Assembly: GCA_017528425.1 (NCBI GenBank)
Contig: JAFXOV010000063.1
Coordinates: forward strand, 1-64,000
DNA from: Elusimicrobiota bacterium
GTDB taxonomy: Bacteria > Elusimicrobiota > Endomicrobiia > Endomicrobiales > Endomicrobiaceae
Direction of reading: 5' to 3'
Length of the DNA stretch: 64,000 nucleotides
The translations under genes and the position numbers were made by a program. Every line of letters begins with the position of its first letter. The stretch's first letter is position 1. Under the pieces are notes generated by a model, which worked only from the letters and a program-made list of their open reading frames with translations, was not told where the DNA came from and did no database searches. Positions 1-10,200 of the stretch are shown piece by piece.

Positions 1-7
1 AAAGAAA

Positions 8-352
8 ATGAAAGAAGGAATTCATCCAAAATATGTAGAATCAACAGTAACATGTGCTTGTGGTTATACATTTAAAACAAGATCAACAAAGCCGGTAATA
101 AAATTGGAAATATGTTCAAATTGTCATCCTTTCTTTACAGGAAAACAAAAACTTATAGATACAGCAGGAAGAGTTGAAAAATTCCAAAAGAGATTTGTTG
201 CTACAGAAGGAAAGACAGTTGTCAGAAAGAAGAAAGAGAAAAAAGTTTCTTCACCAAGAAAAACATCTAAACTTTTAACATCTACACCTAAGAGAGTAAA
301 GAAAGATGTTAAAAAAGATGCAGCAAAGAAAGATGCCAAGAAAGAAAAATAG
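8..352 (+). CDS. rpmE: 50S ribosomal protein L31 with long basic tail
   Basis: Ribosomal protein L31 of the large subunit. The first ~70 residues match the family: an N-terminal MKEGIHPKY start, then cysteines as C-x-C (about residues 16-18) and C-x2-C (about 37-40), which form the zinc site of the C+ type, and the conserved HPFFTGKQK segment. The remaining ~45 residues form a Lys/Ala/Ser-rich extension not present in typical ~70-residue L31, so the protein is 114 residues long. Such lysine-rich tails are probably disordered and RNA-binding (inference). A strong terminator follows, so rpmE is separated transcriptionally from prfA. Its promoter lies outside the window. Confidence 0.95.
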   Translation: MKEGIHPKYVESTVTCACGYTFKTRSTKPVIKLEICSNCHPFFTGKQKLIDTAGRVEKFQKRFVATEGKTVVRKKKEKKVSSPRKTSKLLTSTPKRVKKDVKKDAAKKDAKKEK

Positions 353-362
353 ATAAAATTTT

Positions 363-417
363 AAATATGACAGGATTATCATTTTTATAAAATATGAAAT
401 CCTGTCATATTTTTTTA
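363..417 (+). terminator. Rho-independent terminator after rpmE
   Basis: A perfect 15-bp stem (363-377 with 398-412) encloses a loop that itself has a short TCAT/ATGA helix. The stem runs into a T-tract at about 411-417. It starts 10 nt after the rpmE stop and ends 12 nt before prfA. Confidence 0.9.
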
Positions 418-429
418 TAGGTAAAAAAT

Positions 430-1500
430 ATGTTTAAAGAAAAATTGGAAGAAATCAATTCTAAATTTAAAGAAGTTGAACAAAAGCTCAGTGACAGCAC
501 GATAATTGCAGATCAAGAGCAATATAGAGCTTTATCAAAGGAACATTCTTATTTGTCTCCTATAGTTGAAAAATCGAAAGAATACTTTAAATTGTTAAAA
601 GATATCGACGATTTAAACGAATTAAAAGAGTCCGATGATAAAGAAATGAAAGAAATGGCTTTTGCCGAATATGACCAAGCTGTTGCAAACAAAGAAAAAA
701 TGGAAACGGAAATAAGACTCATGTTAATTCCGCCCGATCCTCACGAAGATAAAGATATTATCGTTGAAATAAGAGCAGGAACCGGCGGGGAAGAAGCTGC
801 TTTGTTTGCAGGCGACTTATTCAGAGCTTATACAAGATTTGCGGAAAGAAACGGATGGAAACATGAAATAATAGATTCCAATCCGACAGGTCTCGGAGGA
901 TACAAAGAAGTTGTATTTTCTATATCGGGAAACAAAGTTTGGAAATACTTTAAATTCGAAAGAGGAACTCACAGAGTTCAAAGAGTTCCCGAAACGGAAG
1001 CATCAGGAAGAGTACATACATCGGCAATAACGGTTGCCGTTCTTCCCGAAGCGGAAGAAGTTGATGTGGAAATAAAGCCGGAAGATTTAAGAATTGATAC
1101 TTACAGAGCAAGCGGTGCGGGCGGACAGCATGTTAATAAAACAGATTCCGCAATAAGAATAACATATTTACCGACGGGATTAGTAGTTGCTTGCCAAGAT
1201 GAAAGAAGCCAAATAAAAAATAAGGCTAAAGCAATGAAAGTTTTAAGAGCAAAATTATATGAACAAAAAATGATAGAACAGGAACAAAAACTTTCAAGCG
1301 ACAGAAAGCAACAAGTCGGTTCCGGTGACAGATCCGAAAAAATAAGAACCTATAATTTCCCGCAAAACAGAATTACAGACCACAGAATAGGTTTCAGTGT
1401 TTATAACATCACGGAAGTTATGGACGGAGATTTGACCGAACTTATAGAAAAACTTATATCTTGTGAAAACGAAGAAAAATTGAAATCGGCAAACATATAA
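430..1500 (+). CDS. prfA: Peptide chain release factor 1
   Basis: Class I release factor that reads UAA/UAG and triggers peptidyl-tRNA hydrolysis on the ribosome. At 356 residues it has the usual RF1 length. The GGQ motif is present in [13 protein letters not shown] (about residues 231-243), and the stop-codon recognition tripeptide is PxT (PET in [14 protein letters not shown]), which marks RF1 rather than RF2 (SPF). The N-terminal coiled-coil domain 1 is intact. A weak AGG lies 7 nt before the ATG. It is followed by prmC, which methylates the glutamine of GGQ, so enzyme and substrate are neighbours. Confidence 0.97.
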   Translation: MFKEKLEEINSKFKEVEQKLSDSTIIADQEQYRALSKEHSYLSPIVEKSKEYFKLLKDIDDLNELKESDDKEMKEMAFAEYDQAVANKEKMETEIRLMLIPPDPHEDKDIIVEIRAGTGGEEAALFAGDLFRAYTRFAERNGWKHEIIDSNPTGLGGYKEVVFSISGNKVWKYFKFERGTHRVQRVPETEASGRVHTSAITVAVLPEAEEVDVEIKPEDLRIDTYRASGAGGQHVNKTDSAIRITYLPTGLVVACQDERSQIKNKAKAMKVLRAKLYEQKMIEQEQKLSSDRKQQVGSGDRSEKIRTYNFPQNRITDHRIGFSVYNITEVMDGDLTELIEKLISCENEEKLKSANI

Positions 1501-1544
1501 TACAATTAGAAATTAGTAATTAACGGCAACAACAAACGACAATA

Positions 1545-1575
1545 GATTGCCACGGGCTAAAGCCCTCGCAATGAC
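1545..1575. repeat. REP-like palindromic element
   Basis: A nested palindrome in the prfA-prmC gap: outer arms ATTGC/GCAAT and inner arms GGGCT/AGCCC around a two-base loop. It resembles the CATTGCGAGGGCT-type intergenic palindromes scattered in many bacterial genomes. It is far more G/C-rich than its surroundings. The core CCACGRGCT is echoed in the two hairpins of the pst operon. Only one copy of this exact form was seen in the window. Confidence 0.6.
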
Positions 1576-1586
1576 AACTTCAAAAA

Positions 1587-2438
1587 ATGGACCAAAGTGA
1601 AAAAAACATTTTTAATTTATTAAAACAAGCTACGGAATTTTTAACATCACACAATATAACGGAAGCTCAACTTGATGCCGAAGTTTTATTGTGTGGTGTT
1701 TTAAAAATAAAAAGAAGTAATTTAGCTGCACTCCGACAAGAAACAATAACTCAAGAACAAAATCAACAATATCAAGATTATTTAAATAAAAGAATAACAG
1801 GTGAACCTGTAGACTATATATTGGGTAATTCCGAATTTATGGGATTAACATTTAAAGTTAATAAAAATGTTTTAATTCCAAGGCCCGAAACGGAATTGAT
1901 AGTTGAACAAGCAAACAAATTCATAAAAGAAAACAATTTTAAACAAGTTTTGGATTTATGTACGGGTTCCGGAGCAATTGCGGTATCTGTTGCACATTAT
2001 AACGATGATGTATCAGTTGTTGCAAGCGATATAAGCCAAAAAGCATTGGAAATTGCAAAAGAAAATGCCGTAACAAACAATGTCTCAAAAAAGATAGAAT
2101 TTATAGAAAGTAACATGTTTAGTAATATTATTAATAAAAAATTTGATATAATTATATCTAATCCACCTTATGTTACTAAAAAAGAATATGAGGGTTTGGA
2201 AAGGGAACTTTTTTTTGAACCGAAGAATGCTTTTTTAGCCGGAGAGGACGGATTAGAGTTTTATAAGATAATAGCAGATAATTCTGCTGGATATTTAAAT
2301 CACAAAGGGGTATTGCTGTTGGAGCTCAATGCAAATATCTCTTTGCAGATTGCGGATTTGTTTAGCGATTTTCTTTTTGTAAAAATAATAAAGGATTATT
2401 CCGGTTTAGACAGGATATTAATAGCTCAAAATGGATAA
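1587..2438 (+). CDS. prmC: Release factor glutamine methyltransferase
   Basis: SAM-dependent N5-glutamine methyltransferase (HemK family) that modifies the GGQ glutamine of release factors. The glycine-rich SAM motif VLDLCTGSGAIA lies near residue 121 and the catalytic NPPY motif at residues 192-195. An N-terminal helical domain with the typical LDAEVLL segment is present. Length (283 aa) is normal. No strong Shine-Dalgarno is visible; the ATG lies 11 bases after the REP-like palindrome. The 3' end overlaps the start of murA by 8 bp, implying translational coupling. Confidence 0.95.
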   Translation: MDQSEKNIFNLLKQATEFLTSHNITEAQLDAEVLLCGVLKIKRSNLAALRQETITQEQNQQYQDYLNKRITGEPVDYILGNSEFMGLTFKVNKNVLIPRPETELIVEQANKFIKENNFKQVLDLCTGSGAIAVSVAHYNDDVSVVASDISQKALEIAKENAVTNNVSKKIEFIESNMFSNIINKKFDIIISNPPYVTKKEYEGLERELFFEPKNAFLAGEDGLEFYKIIADNSAGYLNHKGVLLLELNANISLQIADLFSDFLFVKIIKDYSGLDRILIAQNG

Positions 2439-3684
2439 AATAGTAATTTACGGCGGTAAAAAATTAAACGGAGAAGTAAAAATTTCCGGAGCAAAAAATT
2501 CGGCATTGCCGATACTTTTTGCCACATTATTAACCGACGACAAATGTAAAATAAAAAACGTTCCTATTCTTGCAGATATCAAGACAACCGTAGATTTTTT
2601 AAATTTTATCGGTAAAAAAACCGTAAGAAAGGGAAACATTGTTAACTGTGAAAAATCTTCGAAATTGAACCATATAGCTCCTTACGATTTGGTAAGAAAA
2701 ATGAGAGCAAGTGTTTTGGTTATGGGACCGTTACTTGCAAGACTCGGTAAAGTGGATGTTTCTTTACCCGGAGGATGCTCGATAGGCGCAAGACCTATAG
2801 ATATTCATTTGGATGCTTTCAAAAAAATGGGAGCAAATATTGAATTGAAAGAAGGTTATATCAAAATATTCAGTAAAGGCAGACTTACGGGTGCGGATAT
2901 TGAGTTTAGATTTGCAAGTGTGGGTGCGACGGAAAATGTTTTACTTGCAAGTGTTTTGGCAAAAGGAACAACAAGAATAATAAATGCCGCAAAAGAGCCT
3001 GAAATTCAGGATTTGGCCGATGTTTTAACAAAGATGGGAGCAAAAATTTCAGGTGCCGGAACAAGAATAATAACCATAGAAGGTGTTGATAAGTTACACG
3101 GTTTTGAGCACGATGTTATTCCGGACAGAATAGAAGCGGCAACTTATATGATTGCAGCATTAATGACAAAAGGCGAAATTAAGTTAACAAAAGTTAATCC
3201 TAAACATTTGGAACTTGTAATAGAAAAACTTATTGAAGCAGGTGCGGATATAAAAATAAAAGATGATACTTTAACGGTAAAATGGAAAAAAGAAATAAAA
3301 CCGATTAATATAAAAACGGAAGTTTATCCGGGATTTCCGACGGATATTCAAGCTCAATGGATGGCACTTATGTCACTTGCAAAAGGAAATTCCATTATAG
3401 AAGAAACCGTTTTTGAAAACAGATTTTTACATGTTTGCGAATTACAAAGATTAGGTGCAAACTTAAAAATAGAAGGAAGACAAGTTTCTATTCACGGTGT
3501 AAAAGAACTTTCCGGAGCTCCGGTGATGGTTTCCGATTTAAGAGCGGGAGCCGCTCTTGTTTTGGCAGGACTTTGTGCGAAAGGAAAAACGGAAATTTCG
3601 AGAATTTATCATCTTGACAGAGGATATGAAGCTTTAGAGAAAAAGTTCAGACATCTTGGTGCAAATATAAAAAGAATAAAATAG
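2431..3684 (+). CDS. murA: UDP-N-acetylglucosamine 1-carboxyvinyltransferase
   Basis: Transfers enolpyruvate from PEP to UDP-GlcNAc, the first committed step of peptidoglycan synthesis in the cytoplasm. The family signature is complete: an N-terminal GGxxLxGxVxISGAKNSALP block, and the active-site loop PGGCSIGARP with the PEP-binding Cys at residue 116, the residue alkylated by fosfomycin in this family. Length is 417 aa as usual. The start overlaps the prmC stop by 8 bp, in a +1-shifted frame. Confidence 0.97.
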   Translation: MDKIVIYGGKKLNGEVKISGAKNSALPILFATLLTDDKCKIKNVPILADIKTTVDFLNFIGKKTVRKGNIVNCEKSSKLNHIAPYDLVRKMRASVLVMGPLLARLGKVDVSLPGGCSIGARPIDIHLDAFKKMGANIELKEGYIKIFSKGRLTGADIEFRFASVGATENVLLASVLAKGTTRIINAAKEPEIQDLADVLTKMGAKISGAGTRIITIEGVDKLHGFEHDVIPDRIEAATYMIAALMTKGEIKLTKVNPKHLELVIEKLIEAGADIKIKDDTLTVKWKKEIKPINIKTEVYPGFPTDIQAQWMALMSLAKGNSIIEETVFENRFLHVCELQRLGANLKIEGRQVSIHGVKELSGAPVMVSDLRAGAALVLAGLCAKGKTEISRIYHLDRGYEALEKKFRHLGANIKRIK

Positions 3685-3702
3685 TTTATATAGGGGGTTT
3701 TC

Positions 3703-4269
3703 ATGACAGAAAACGAAAACAATGTTCAAAATAATACTTCGCAACCTGGACAAGAAACACAAAATGCACAACAAAAAAGTGTGCAGGACAGTATTGCAAG
3801 TGTAGTTCAACAATATTCTTCTTTTAAAGATCAAGTGGCCGGCGTACAAAAAGTAAAACAGCCAAAGGAAAAGAAATCAAAAAAAAGCGGAGGATTTTCC
3901 GGATTTTTAGTTTCTGTTATTACCCTTGTTTTCCTTTTTATTGTTTTATGCATAGCAGTTTCCTATATTGCACTTCCCGAAGTAGATAAAGAAGCAGAAG
4001 AAATAACAACCGCAATAGATGAAGCCGAAACAAAGTATTATAATACTTTTTCCACGTTTCTTTTTGTTAAAGAGACAAATTTCGACAGATCTTTAAACAT
4101 TGATATAACGGGTTCAAAATATTTTACGGCTTATGAAGTCGTTCCTAAAAAAAGCGACGATAACGAAACAGAATTGTGCCAAATAAACTTATATGGTGCT
4201 AACGGAATCTTTTCGATAGCATTCTGTTATATAAAAGCTTTTATTAACGAATATATTCCATTGGAGTAA
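3703..4269 (+). CDS. Single-pass membrane protein, unknown function
   Basis: I do not recognise a family. The first ~62 residues are Gln/Asn/Ser-rich and then Lys-rich (cytoplasmic by the positive-inside rule). One strong transmembrane helix spans about residues 66-90, and a ~100-residue C-terminal domain beginning with an acidic helix would face the periplasm. The RBS is a GGGGG run 10 nt before the ATG. It follows murA by 18 bp and is probably co-transcribed. The architecture recalls small cell-envelope accessory proteins, but nothing in the sequence gives a function. Confidence 0.75.
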   Translation: MTENENNVQNNTSQPGQETQNAQQKSVQDSIASVVQQYSSFKDQVAGVQKVKQPKEKKSKKSGGFSGFLVSVITLVFLFIVLCIAVSYIALPEVDKEAEEITTAIDEAETKYYNTFSTFLFVKETNFDRSLNIDITGSKYFTAYEVVPKKSDDNETELCQINLYGANGIFSIAFCYIKAFINEYIPLE

Positions 4270-4322
4270 ATTCAAAATTTTGCTAAAATTGACGAGATGA
4301 TATTTATCGGAGGAATTTATAT

Positions 4323-4892
4323 ATGAAAAAATATTTAGTCGTTTTGTTATTATTTATTTCGACCGCTTCCGCGTTCGCGATTGATATAGACATAGTTCCT
4401 AAATTGTCTTTATGTTTGCCGGGAACATTCAGAAGCGATTATGAAGTTGATATTGCCGCCAATCTTGGTATAGAGGGCAGATATTCTTTGAATAATAATT
4501 TTTCCGCGACTCTCGGTGTTGATTGGTTAATAAACAGAAACGTAAGCATGGGTTTAAAAGCTTCCCGTGATCCGGAATTCGATAAGGGAAATTTTAACAA
4601 CACAAAATTTACGATGGTACCTGTATATGTAGGTATAATATGGTTTCCTTTCGGAAATATAGGTGAGTACAGACCTTATCTCAGGCTTGAAGGCGGATAC
4701 AACGTATATTGCGCTTTGTCTAACGGCAGCGGAACAACTCCGGGATATTATGTAGCGGGCGGTTTCGGGTTTGAATTGTACGACAGATTTATTTTTGAGC
4801 TTGAAACATCAAGACAAGAATGTGAATATGACGACACAAATATAACGTATAAAGATATTCTTTTCAGATTCGGATATAAATTTGTAATTTAA
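4323..4892 (+). CDS. Outer-membrane beta-barrel protein, OmpX/opacity-like
   Basis: A clear Sec signal peptide (a KKY start, a hydrophobic core and a SAFA cleavage site near residue 19) is followed by ~170 residues of alternating polar/aromatic strands typical of a small 8-stranded barrel. Examples are [35 protein letters not shown] and FRFGYKFVI at the C terminus. There is a strong GGAGG RBS 8 nt before the ATG. This supports an outer membrane, in agreement with the LPS genes later in the window. Which barrel family it belongs to cannot be told by eye. Confidence 0.75.
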   Translation: MKKYLVVLLLFISTASAFAIDIDIVPKLSLCLPGTFRSDYEVDIAANLGIEGRYSLNNNFSATLGVDWLINRNVSMGLKASRDPEFDKGNFNNTKFTMVPVYVGIIWFPFGNIGEYRPYLRLEGGYNVYCALSNGSGTTPGYYVAGGFGFELYDRFIFELETSRQECEYDDTNITYKDILFRFGYKFVI

Positions 4893-4915
4893 TTTTAGTT
4901 AGGAGTTTTATTAAC

Positions 4916-6559
4916 ATGCAACAAAAACTTACACAATCCAAAGAATGGACAAACTTAAAAAATTATTATGAACAAGAAATGAAAAATGTTCATATGAGAG
5001 ATCTTTTTAAAGATAAAGAAAGATTTAATAAATACAGTATCAGGCTCGACAATATAGGAATATTGTTTGACTATTCAAAAAATATTATTGACGATAAAAC
5101 AAAGCAATTGTTATTGGATTTGGTTACAGCAAGCGATTTAAAATCTTGGACCGAAAAAATATTTTCAGGCGTAAAAATAAATTGGACGGAAAAAAGAGCC
5201 GTTCTTCATTCCGCATTAAGAAATATGTCGGACAAACCTGTATATGTCGACGGAAAAGACGTTATGGTTGACATAAAAAAAGTTCTTAACAAAATGAAAG
5301 ATTTCACCGAACAGTTAAGAAGCGGAAAGTGGAAAGGTGCAACCGGAAAAGAAATTAAGGCTGTTATAAACATAGGTATCGGCGGTTCCGATTTAGGCCC
5401 GAGAATGGTTTGTGAAGCATTAAAATATTATGCAGACGGTCCGCAAGTATATTTCGTTTCAAATGTCGACGGTGCAGATATATATGAAGTATTGAAGAAA
5501 TTGGATCCGGAAACATCATTATTTATAGTTGCTTCAAAAACATTTACCACTCAGGAAACAATGACAAATGCAAACACAGCAAGAAAATGGTTGGTTGAAA
5601 AGCTCGGAGAAAATGCAATCAAGAACCATTTTGTTGCCTTATCCACGAACAAAGAGAAAGTTGCGGAGTTCGGTATAGACACAAACAATATGTTCGAATT
5701 TTGGAATTTTGTCGGCGGAAGATATTCTTTGTGGTCAGCAATAGGGTTGCCTATAGCATGTTCCATAGGTTTTGATAAATTTAAAGAATTGTTGGAAGGC
5801 GCTTATGAAATGGATCAACATTTTATAAATGCTCCTATCGAACAAAATATACCTGTTATAATGGCAGTTCTCGGTGTTTGGTACAACAATTTCTTTAATG
5901 CACAAAGTTATACGGTATTACCTTACAGTCAATATTTGCACAGATTTACGGCATTCTTACAACAGTCGGACATGGAAAGTAACGGTAAAACAATTAACAG
6001 AAACGGGGAAAAAGTTGATTATCAAACAGGGCAAGTTTTATGGGGAGAACCGGGAACAAACGGTCAACACTCTTTCTATCAACTTATTCATCAGGGAACA
6101 AAATTAATACCTTCGGATTTTATAGGTATAGTTAATCCGCCGGAAAGAATAGGAGACCACCACGAAAAATTGATGTCCAACTTCTTCGCACAACCGGAAG
6201 CATTGGCATTCGGACTTACAAAAGAACAAGCAATAGATGCTTTGGAAAAAAGCGGAGCATCAAAAGAAGATATAGAAATGTTGGCACCGCATAAAGTTTT
6301 TGAAGGTAATAAACCGACTAACAGTATATTATTGGATGAACTTACACCGAAAACACTCGGTGCATTAATTGCAATGTATGAACATAAAATATTTGTTCAA
6401 GGTATAATTTGGCAAGTTAACAGTTACGATCAATGGGGAGTTGAGCTCGGGAAAAAATTAGCTAATGTTATTTTGCCCGAATTAAAAGGTGAAAAAACAA
6501 ACGAGCACAATTGTTCTACAGCTTCATTGATAAAGCATTACAACAAATTGAAAAAATAA
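4916..6559 (+). CDS. pgi: Glucose-6-phosphate isomerase
   Basis: Interconverts glucose-6-P and fructose-6-P in glycolysis/gluconeogenesis. The 547-residue protein aligns end to end with E. coli-type Pgi. It has the SIS-domain loop [11 protein letters not shown], the SKTFTTQET block, catalytic Glu354 in MESNGK, His385 in GQHSF and Lys513 in ELGKK, all at the positions expected. The RBS is AGGAG. A second complete PGI domain, clearly paralogous, lies ~5 kb downstream inside the 3289-residue protein at 7201. The standalone copy is the probable housekeeping enzyme. Confidence 0.97.
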   Translation: MQQKLTQSKEWTNLKNYYEQEMKNVHMRDLFKDKERFNKYSIRLDNIGILFDYSKNIIDDKTKQLLLDLVTASDLKSWTEKIFSGVKINWTEKRAVLHSALRNMSDKPVYVDGKDVMVDIKKVLNKMKDFTEQLRSGKWKGATGKEIKAVINIGIGGSDLGPRMVCEALKYYADGPQVYFVSNVDGADIYEVLKKLDPETSLFIVASKTFTTQETMTNANTARKWLVEKLGENAIKNHFVALSTNKEKVAEFGIDTNNMFEFWNFVGGRYSLWSAIGLPIACSIGFDKFKELLEGAYEMDQHFINAPIEQNIPVIMAVLGVWYNNFFNAQSYTVLPYSQYLHRFTAFLQQSDMESNGKTINRNGEKVDYQTGQVLWGEPGTNGQHSFYQLIHQGTKLIPSDFIGIVNPPERIGDHHEKLMSNFFAQPEALAFGLTKEQAIDALEKSGASKEDIEMLAPHKVFEGNKPTNSILLDELTPKTLGALIAMYEHKIFVQGIIWQVNSYDQWGVELGKKLANVILPELKGEKTNEHNCSTASLIKHYNKLKK

Positions 6560-6584
6560 TTTTTTAATATTGATTGAAAAATCA

Positions 6585-6613
6585 TTGAAAAAAATGATTC
6601 TTTGGGCTATACT
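6585..6613 (+). promoter_or_regulatory. Sigma70-type promoter for the small ORF before giant protein 1
   Basis: TTGAAA at 6585-6590, exactly 17 bp of spacer, and TATACT at 6608-6613. The expected transcript start is near 6620, only ~4 nt before the ATG at 6624. This argues against the longer in-frame TTG (6570) and ATG (6594) starts, which would lie upstream of the transcript start. Confidence 0.7.
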
Positions 6614-6623
6614 ATTTCAAGGT

Positions 6624-7160
6624 ATGTATAAAATTAACTCGTTTTTATCCGTATTCAATAAAAGCATAGCTTTATTGGTAATATTTTCTATATTATCGGT
6701 GACTTTTTCTTTCAATATCGATGAAAATATTAAACAAGATTTAAATACCATCTGTAAAGCGACTTCAGTTTCGGATTATTATCGTTCCTTAACAAACTTT
6801 TCTTATAATATAATAGGTAAGATTTTGGAATCGACAAATATATCTTTAACCGGAACAAAAACTCAAGAAGAAAATAAAGATACACAAAAAAAAGCCAATA
6901 ATAAAGAATCTTTAACTTTTGTAAAAACAGATAATGAAATTAAAATAAAAGCACCTAATCTTTTGACTAATTACAATTTCTATGATTTTGGTTTTATTCC
7001 AAGTACCGGAAACAATTTCAAGTTTTTATTAAATAAATTTTTCTTTCACATTCATACTCTTAAATTAAGTCTTGCAACGATGTTTTGCTGTTATTTTGCA
7101 AGAGGGAATATAGATATTATAAATTTAAATAACATAATAAAAGAAAACCGTCTTGTTTAA
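6624..7160 (+). CDS. Small membrane/exported protein upstream of giant protein 1
   Basis: 178 residues from the chosen ATG; family not recognised. The N-terminal MYKINSFLSVFNK stretch leads into a hydrophobic segment (about residues 13-30), a signal peptide or anchor. A polar Lys/Asn/Glu-rich middle follows, then a C-terminal hydrophobic patch with a Cys-Cys pair. I chose 6624 because the promoter at 6585-6613 would exclude upstream starts. The transcript would then be nearly leaderless. The stop codon lies inside the 5' arm of a terminator hairpin, so the ORF may act as a leader peptide gene for the giant gene at 7201 (inference). The arrangement is repeated at 28907. Confidence 0.55.
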   Translation: MYKINSFLSVFNKSIALLVIFSILSVTFSFNIDENIKQDLNTICKATSVSDYYRSLTNFSYNIIGKILESTNISLTGTKTQEENKDTQKKANNKESLTFVKTDNEIKIKAPNLLTNYNFYDFGFIPSTGNNFKFLLNKFFFHIHTLKLSLATMFCCYFARGNIDIINLNNIIKENRLV

Positions 7161-7190
7161 CATATTATAAACAAGGCGGTTTCTCTTTTA
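7146..7190 (+). terminator. Intrinsic terminator / possible attenuator before giant protein 1
   Basis: A 15-bp stem (7146-7160 with 7169-7183, one G-U wobble) with an 8-nt loop is followed by a TCTCTTTT tail. The 5' arm contains the last codons and stop of the upstream small ORF. The ATG of the giant gene follows at 7201, leaving no room for a separate promoter after the terminator. Confidence 0.8.
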
Positions 7191-7200
7191 TGGGGGAAAA

Positions 7201-10200
7201 ATGAAAAATTTCAAAAGTATCAAACAAAAATTAAAAAGCTTTTCTTTTAAGAAAACTACCGCGATAATTACAACATTGTGTTTTCTTGTATCCATTGTTT
7301 TTTCACAAACGGCTTATGCCGCAATGCCTGTTCCCAATAATTTACCTGCAACACCGAATTTAAATACAATATCTCAAACACTAATACCTTTTAATTTGGG
7401 AAGAATAACCGATGCTTTTTATTCAAACGACGGTGATATAGTAATAAATATTCAGGATTTGCACTCCCACGAACAAACGCAAAGAAATATAAACTCGATT
7501 TTATCGATATTGGATAAAAATTTCGGTTTAAAAGATATATATCTTGAAGGTGCAACCGGAACGGTAAATACGGAATGGCTTTCAAATATACAAGATAAAT
7601 CTACAAAACAAAAAGTATTAAACAATCTTTTAGCAAGCGGAAGATTAACCGGCGGAGAATATTTTGCGGTTCAAACAAACAAAAATAATATTTTAAAGGG
7701 ATTGGAAGATAAAAGTTTATATTCTCAAAACTTTAAAATATTGGGAGAAATGTACAATAAAGAAGCAGAAATAAACAATTATGCTTTAATATTAAAAAAT
7801 CTTTTCGATAAAAAAAGCAAACAATATATTTCCGACGAAAACAAAAAAATAAACAAAATTATTGAAAGTTATAAACAGGAAAAAATAAAGACCGACAAAT
7901 ATATTGAAGCTTTATTAAAGACAGCACGGAAAACGGACATAAATTTATCTAAATACGGAACCATAATAAAATTTGCACAAATTATATCAAAACAAAAATC
8001 TTTTGATGTAAACAAATTAAACGGCGAAATCGCCGAACTATTAACCGAGTTAAAGGAACAGCTTAGTTTTCAGGAATATAAAGCTCTCACGGAAAAAGCA
8101 ACAAAAAAAGAATTCGAAGTTGATTTTTATTTTGACTTATTAAGAAAAGCAAATGATTTAAATCTCTTAACCGGTAAAAAATATAAAAACACCAATGCCT
8201 TTTTTGAATATTTGTTGCTTAACCAAAATATCAATACAATAAATTTAGCAAACGAAGAAAAATTATTTGTCAGAGAATTAAGAGATAAACTTGCCCAAAC
8301 ACAAGCTGAAAAAGATATATATTTCTTACAACAGAGTTTAGAATCTTTATCTCAATATTTAACAAATAAAATGACCGCAAAAGACTATGAACAATTTTCT
8401 CAGAATCTTACAAAATTCAAATTGTTATGGGAAAAATATATAGATATTGATAACTTAACAAGTTTAACGGAATATTTCGATTTGGCAGGCACATTCTATA
8501 AAAACAATGTTGAAAGAAACAGAGTTTTTATAAAAAATGTCTTCGGTAAAAAAGTAAATAAAGCCGTTGACGGTTTAAGAATCAAAAAAGCTTCAATAAG
8601 TCATAAAGATAAAGTTTTGGATGCAATAGCAAACGGCAGAAAAATACATGTAGTTATAACCGGAGGTTTCCATACTTACGGATTTAATAAATTATTGGAA
8701 GATGAAAATATAAACTATATAGTGATAACACCTAACATAACCGAAGAAACAGCAAAAGCGGAAACATTGTACAAAAATATTTTTAACGAAGAATATGACA
8801 TAGCAAGTACAACTTTTGCAAATATGCCCGTTTCCCAAATTATTGCATTATTGAACAAAGGTGAAATTAAGGACATTAAGCCGGTAGGTAACAGTGTTGA
8901 AATAGAATATGTTTCCGGTGAAAAAGTATCTTTAAGCGATTTATCGCAAGAAGAAATAAAAGAAGAAACGTTAACTCCGGAACAGGCGGATACAGCGGCA
9001 GAAACAGTATTGGGATTACAAGAAATATTAAAATCTTTAAGAGAAAGTTCAAGATCCGGAGCCGACTTTGATATTTTCACAAAATTAAATGATTTGGAAG
9101 CATCTGCAGATCAAATAACAGATATTGAACTTAGAAATAAGTTTATCGAACAAATAAGTAAAATAAGAACCGATTATTCCGATATGTTTGATGTTGCCGA
9201 AGGTAAAATGATGTTACCTTCAACAAAAAGATTTTTAAATACATTATTCTGGTTTATAAGAAACGAAGGTGTTAAAAACAGAATAATGAGTGTGGGTGCA
9301 GCAGTATTGGAAAACACGTTTCTCTTCCCTATAATCCTATTTTCACCGACGACTTTTACTTTACTGCATTTCAAGAAAAATTCAAGAAACAACATTAAAA
9401 AAGTTTTAAACGAATTGGATGAACTTTATGGAATAAAAAATTTATTATCCGAATTGGATACCCTATCAAAACAAGGACAGGAACAAACACAAACATATAA
9501 AGAACAACTGCAAAATTTGAACAGACAAGTCGGCAGAATAAACAGAAGTATAGAAAATATAAATATCGAAGAACTGAACAGAGAAATTCAAAGAAGAGAA
9601 AACTTCTTAGATAAAATAGGTTATACTCCAATATTAAACGGCACATTAAACATGAAAAAGAAAGGTTTGGCCGCCATGATATTTGCCGGTGTAATGTTGA
9701 TTATCGGTTTTGCTGGAACAATAGAAACTTCAACCACATTCGCGGAAGCTTTTTCCACCATAGGAAGTAATATCCAATTTGTTTTCTATACTCTTGCCGG
9801 GGCTTTCGGATTGGGTTATTACGGTGCACATATAAATCACAATTTAAAAATTGACTCCAAAGTATCAAAAGCAAGACAAGCTCTTAAAAGTTCTCTTTAC
9901 GATTTGGTAGAGTTATTTCCTAACGACGTAACTTATGCAAACTACGGTGACTTGGAAGAAAGTGAGCTTTATATTATTTTTTCCGATCTTTTGGAAGCTT
10001 TTGACTATGGCTTTTTTGAAAGAGACTACATAAAAACGACTGATAATTCTGCAGAACCGTTAACATTCTTGGAAATATTAAAAGGTATTCCGTCAAGAGG
10101 AGAAGGAATAGATTCCGACGAATATAATTATAACATTGAAACTATTATTGATTTCTTTGAAAACATGTCCGACGAGCAAAAAAATGCAATAATAGAAAAT

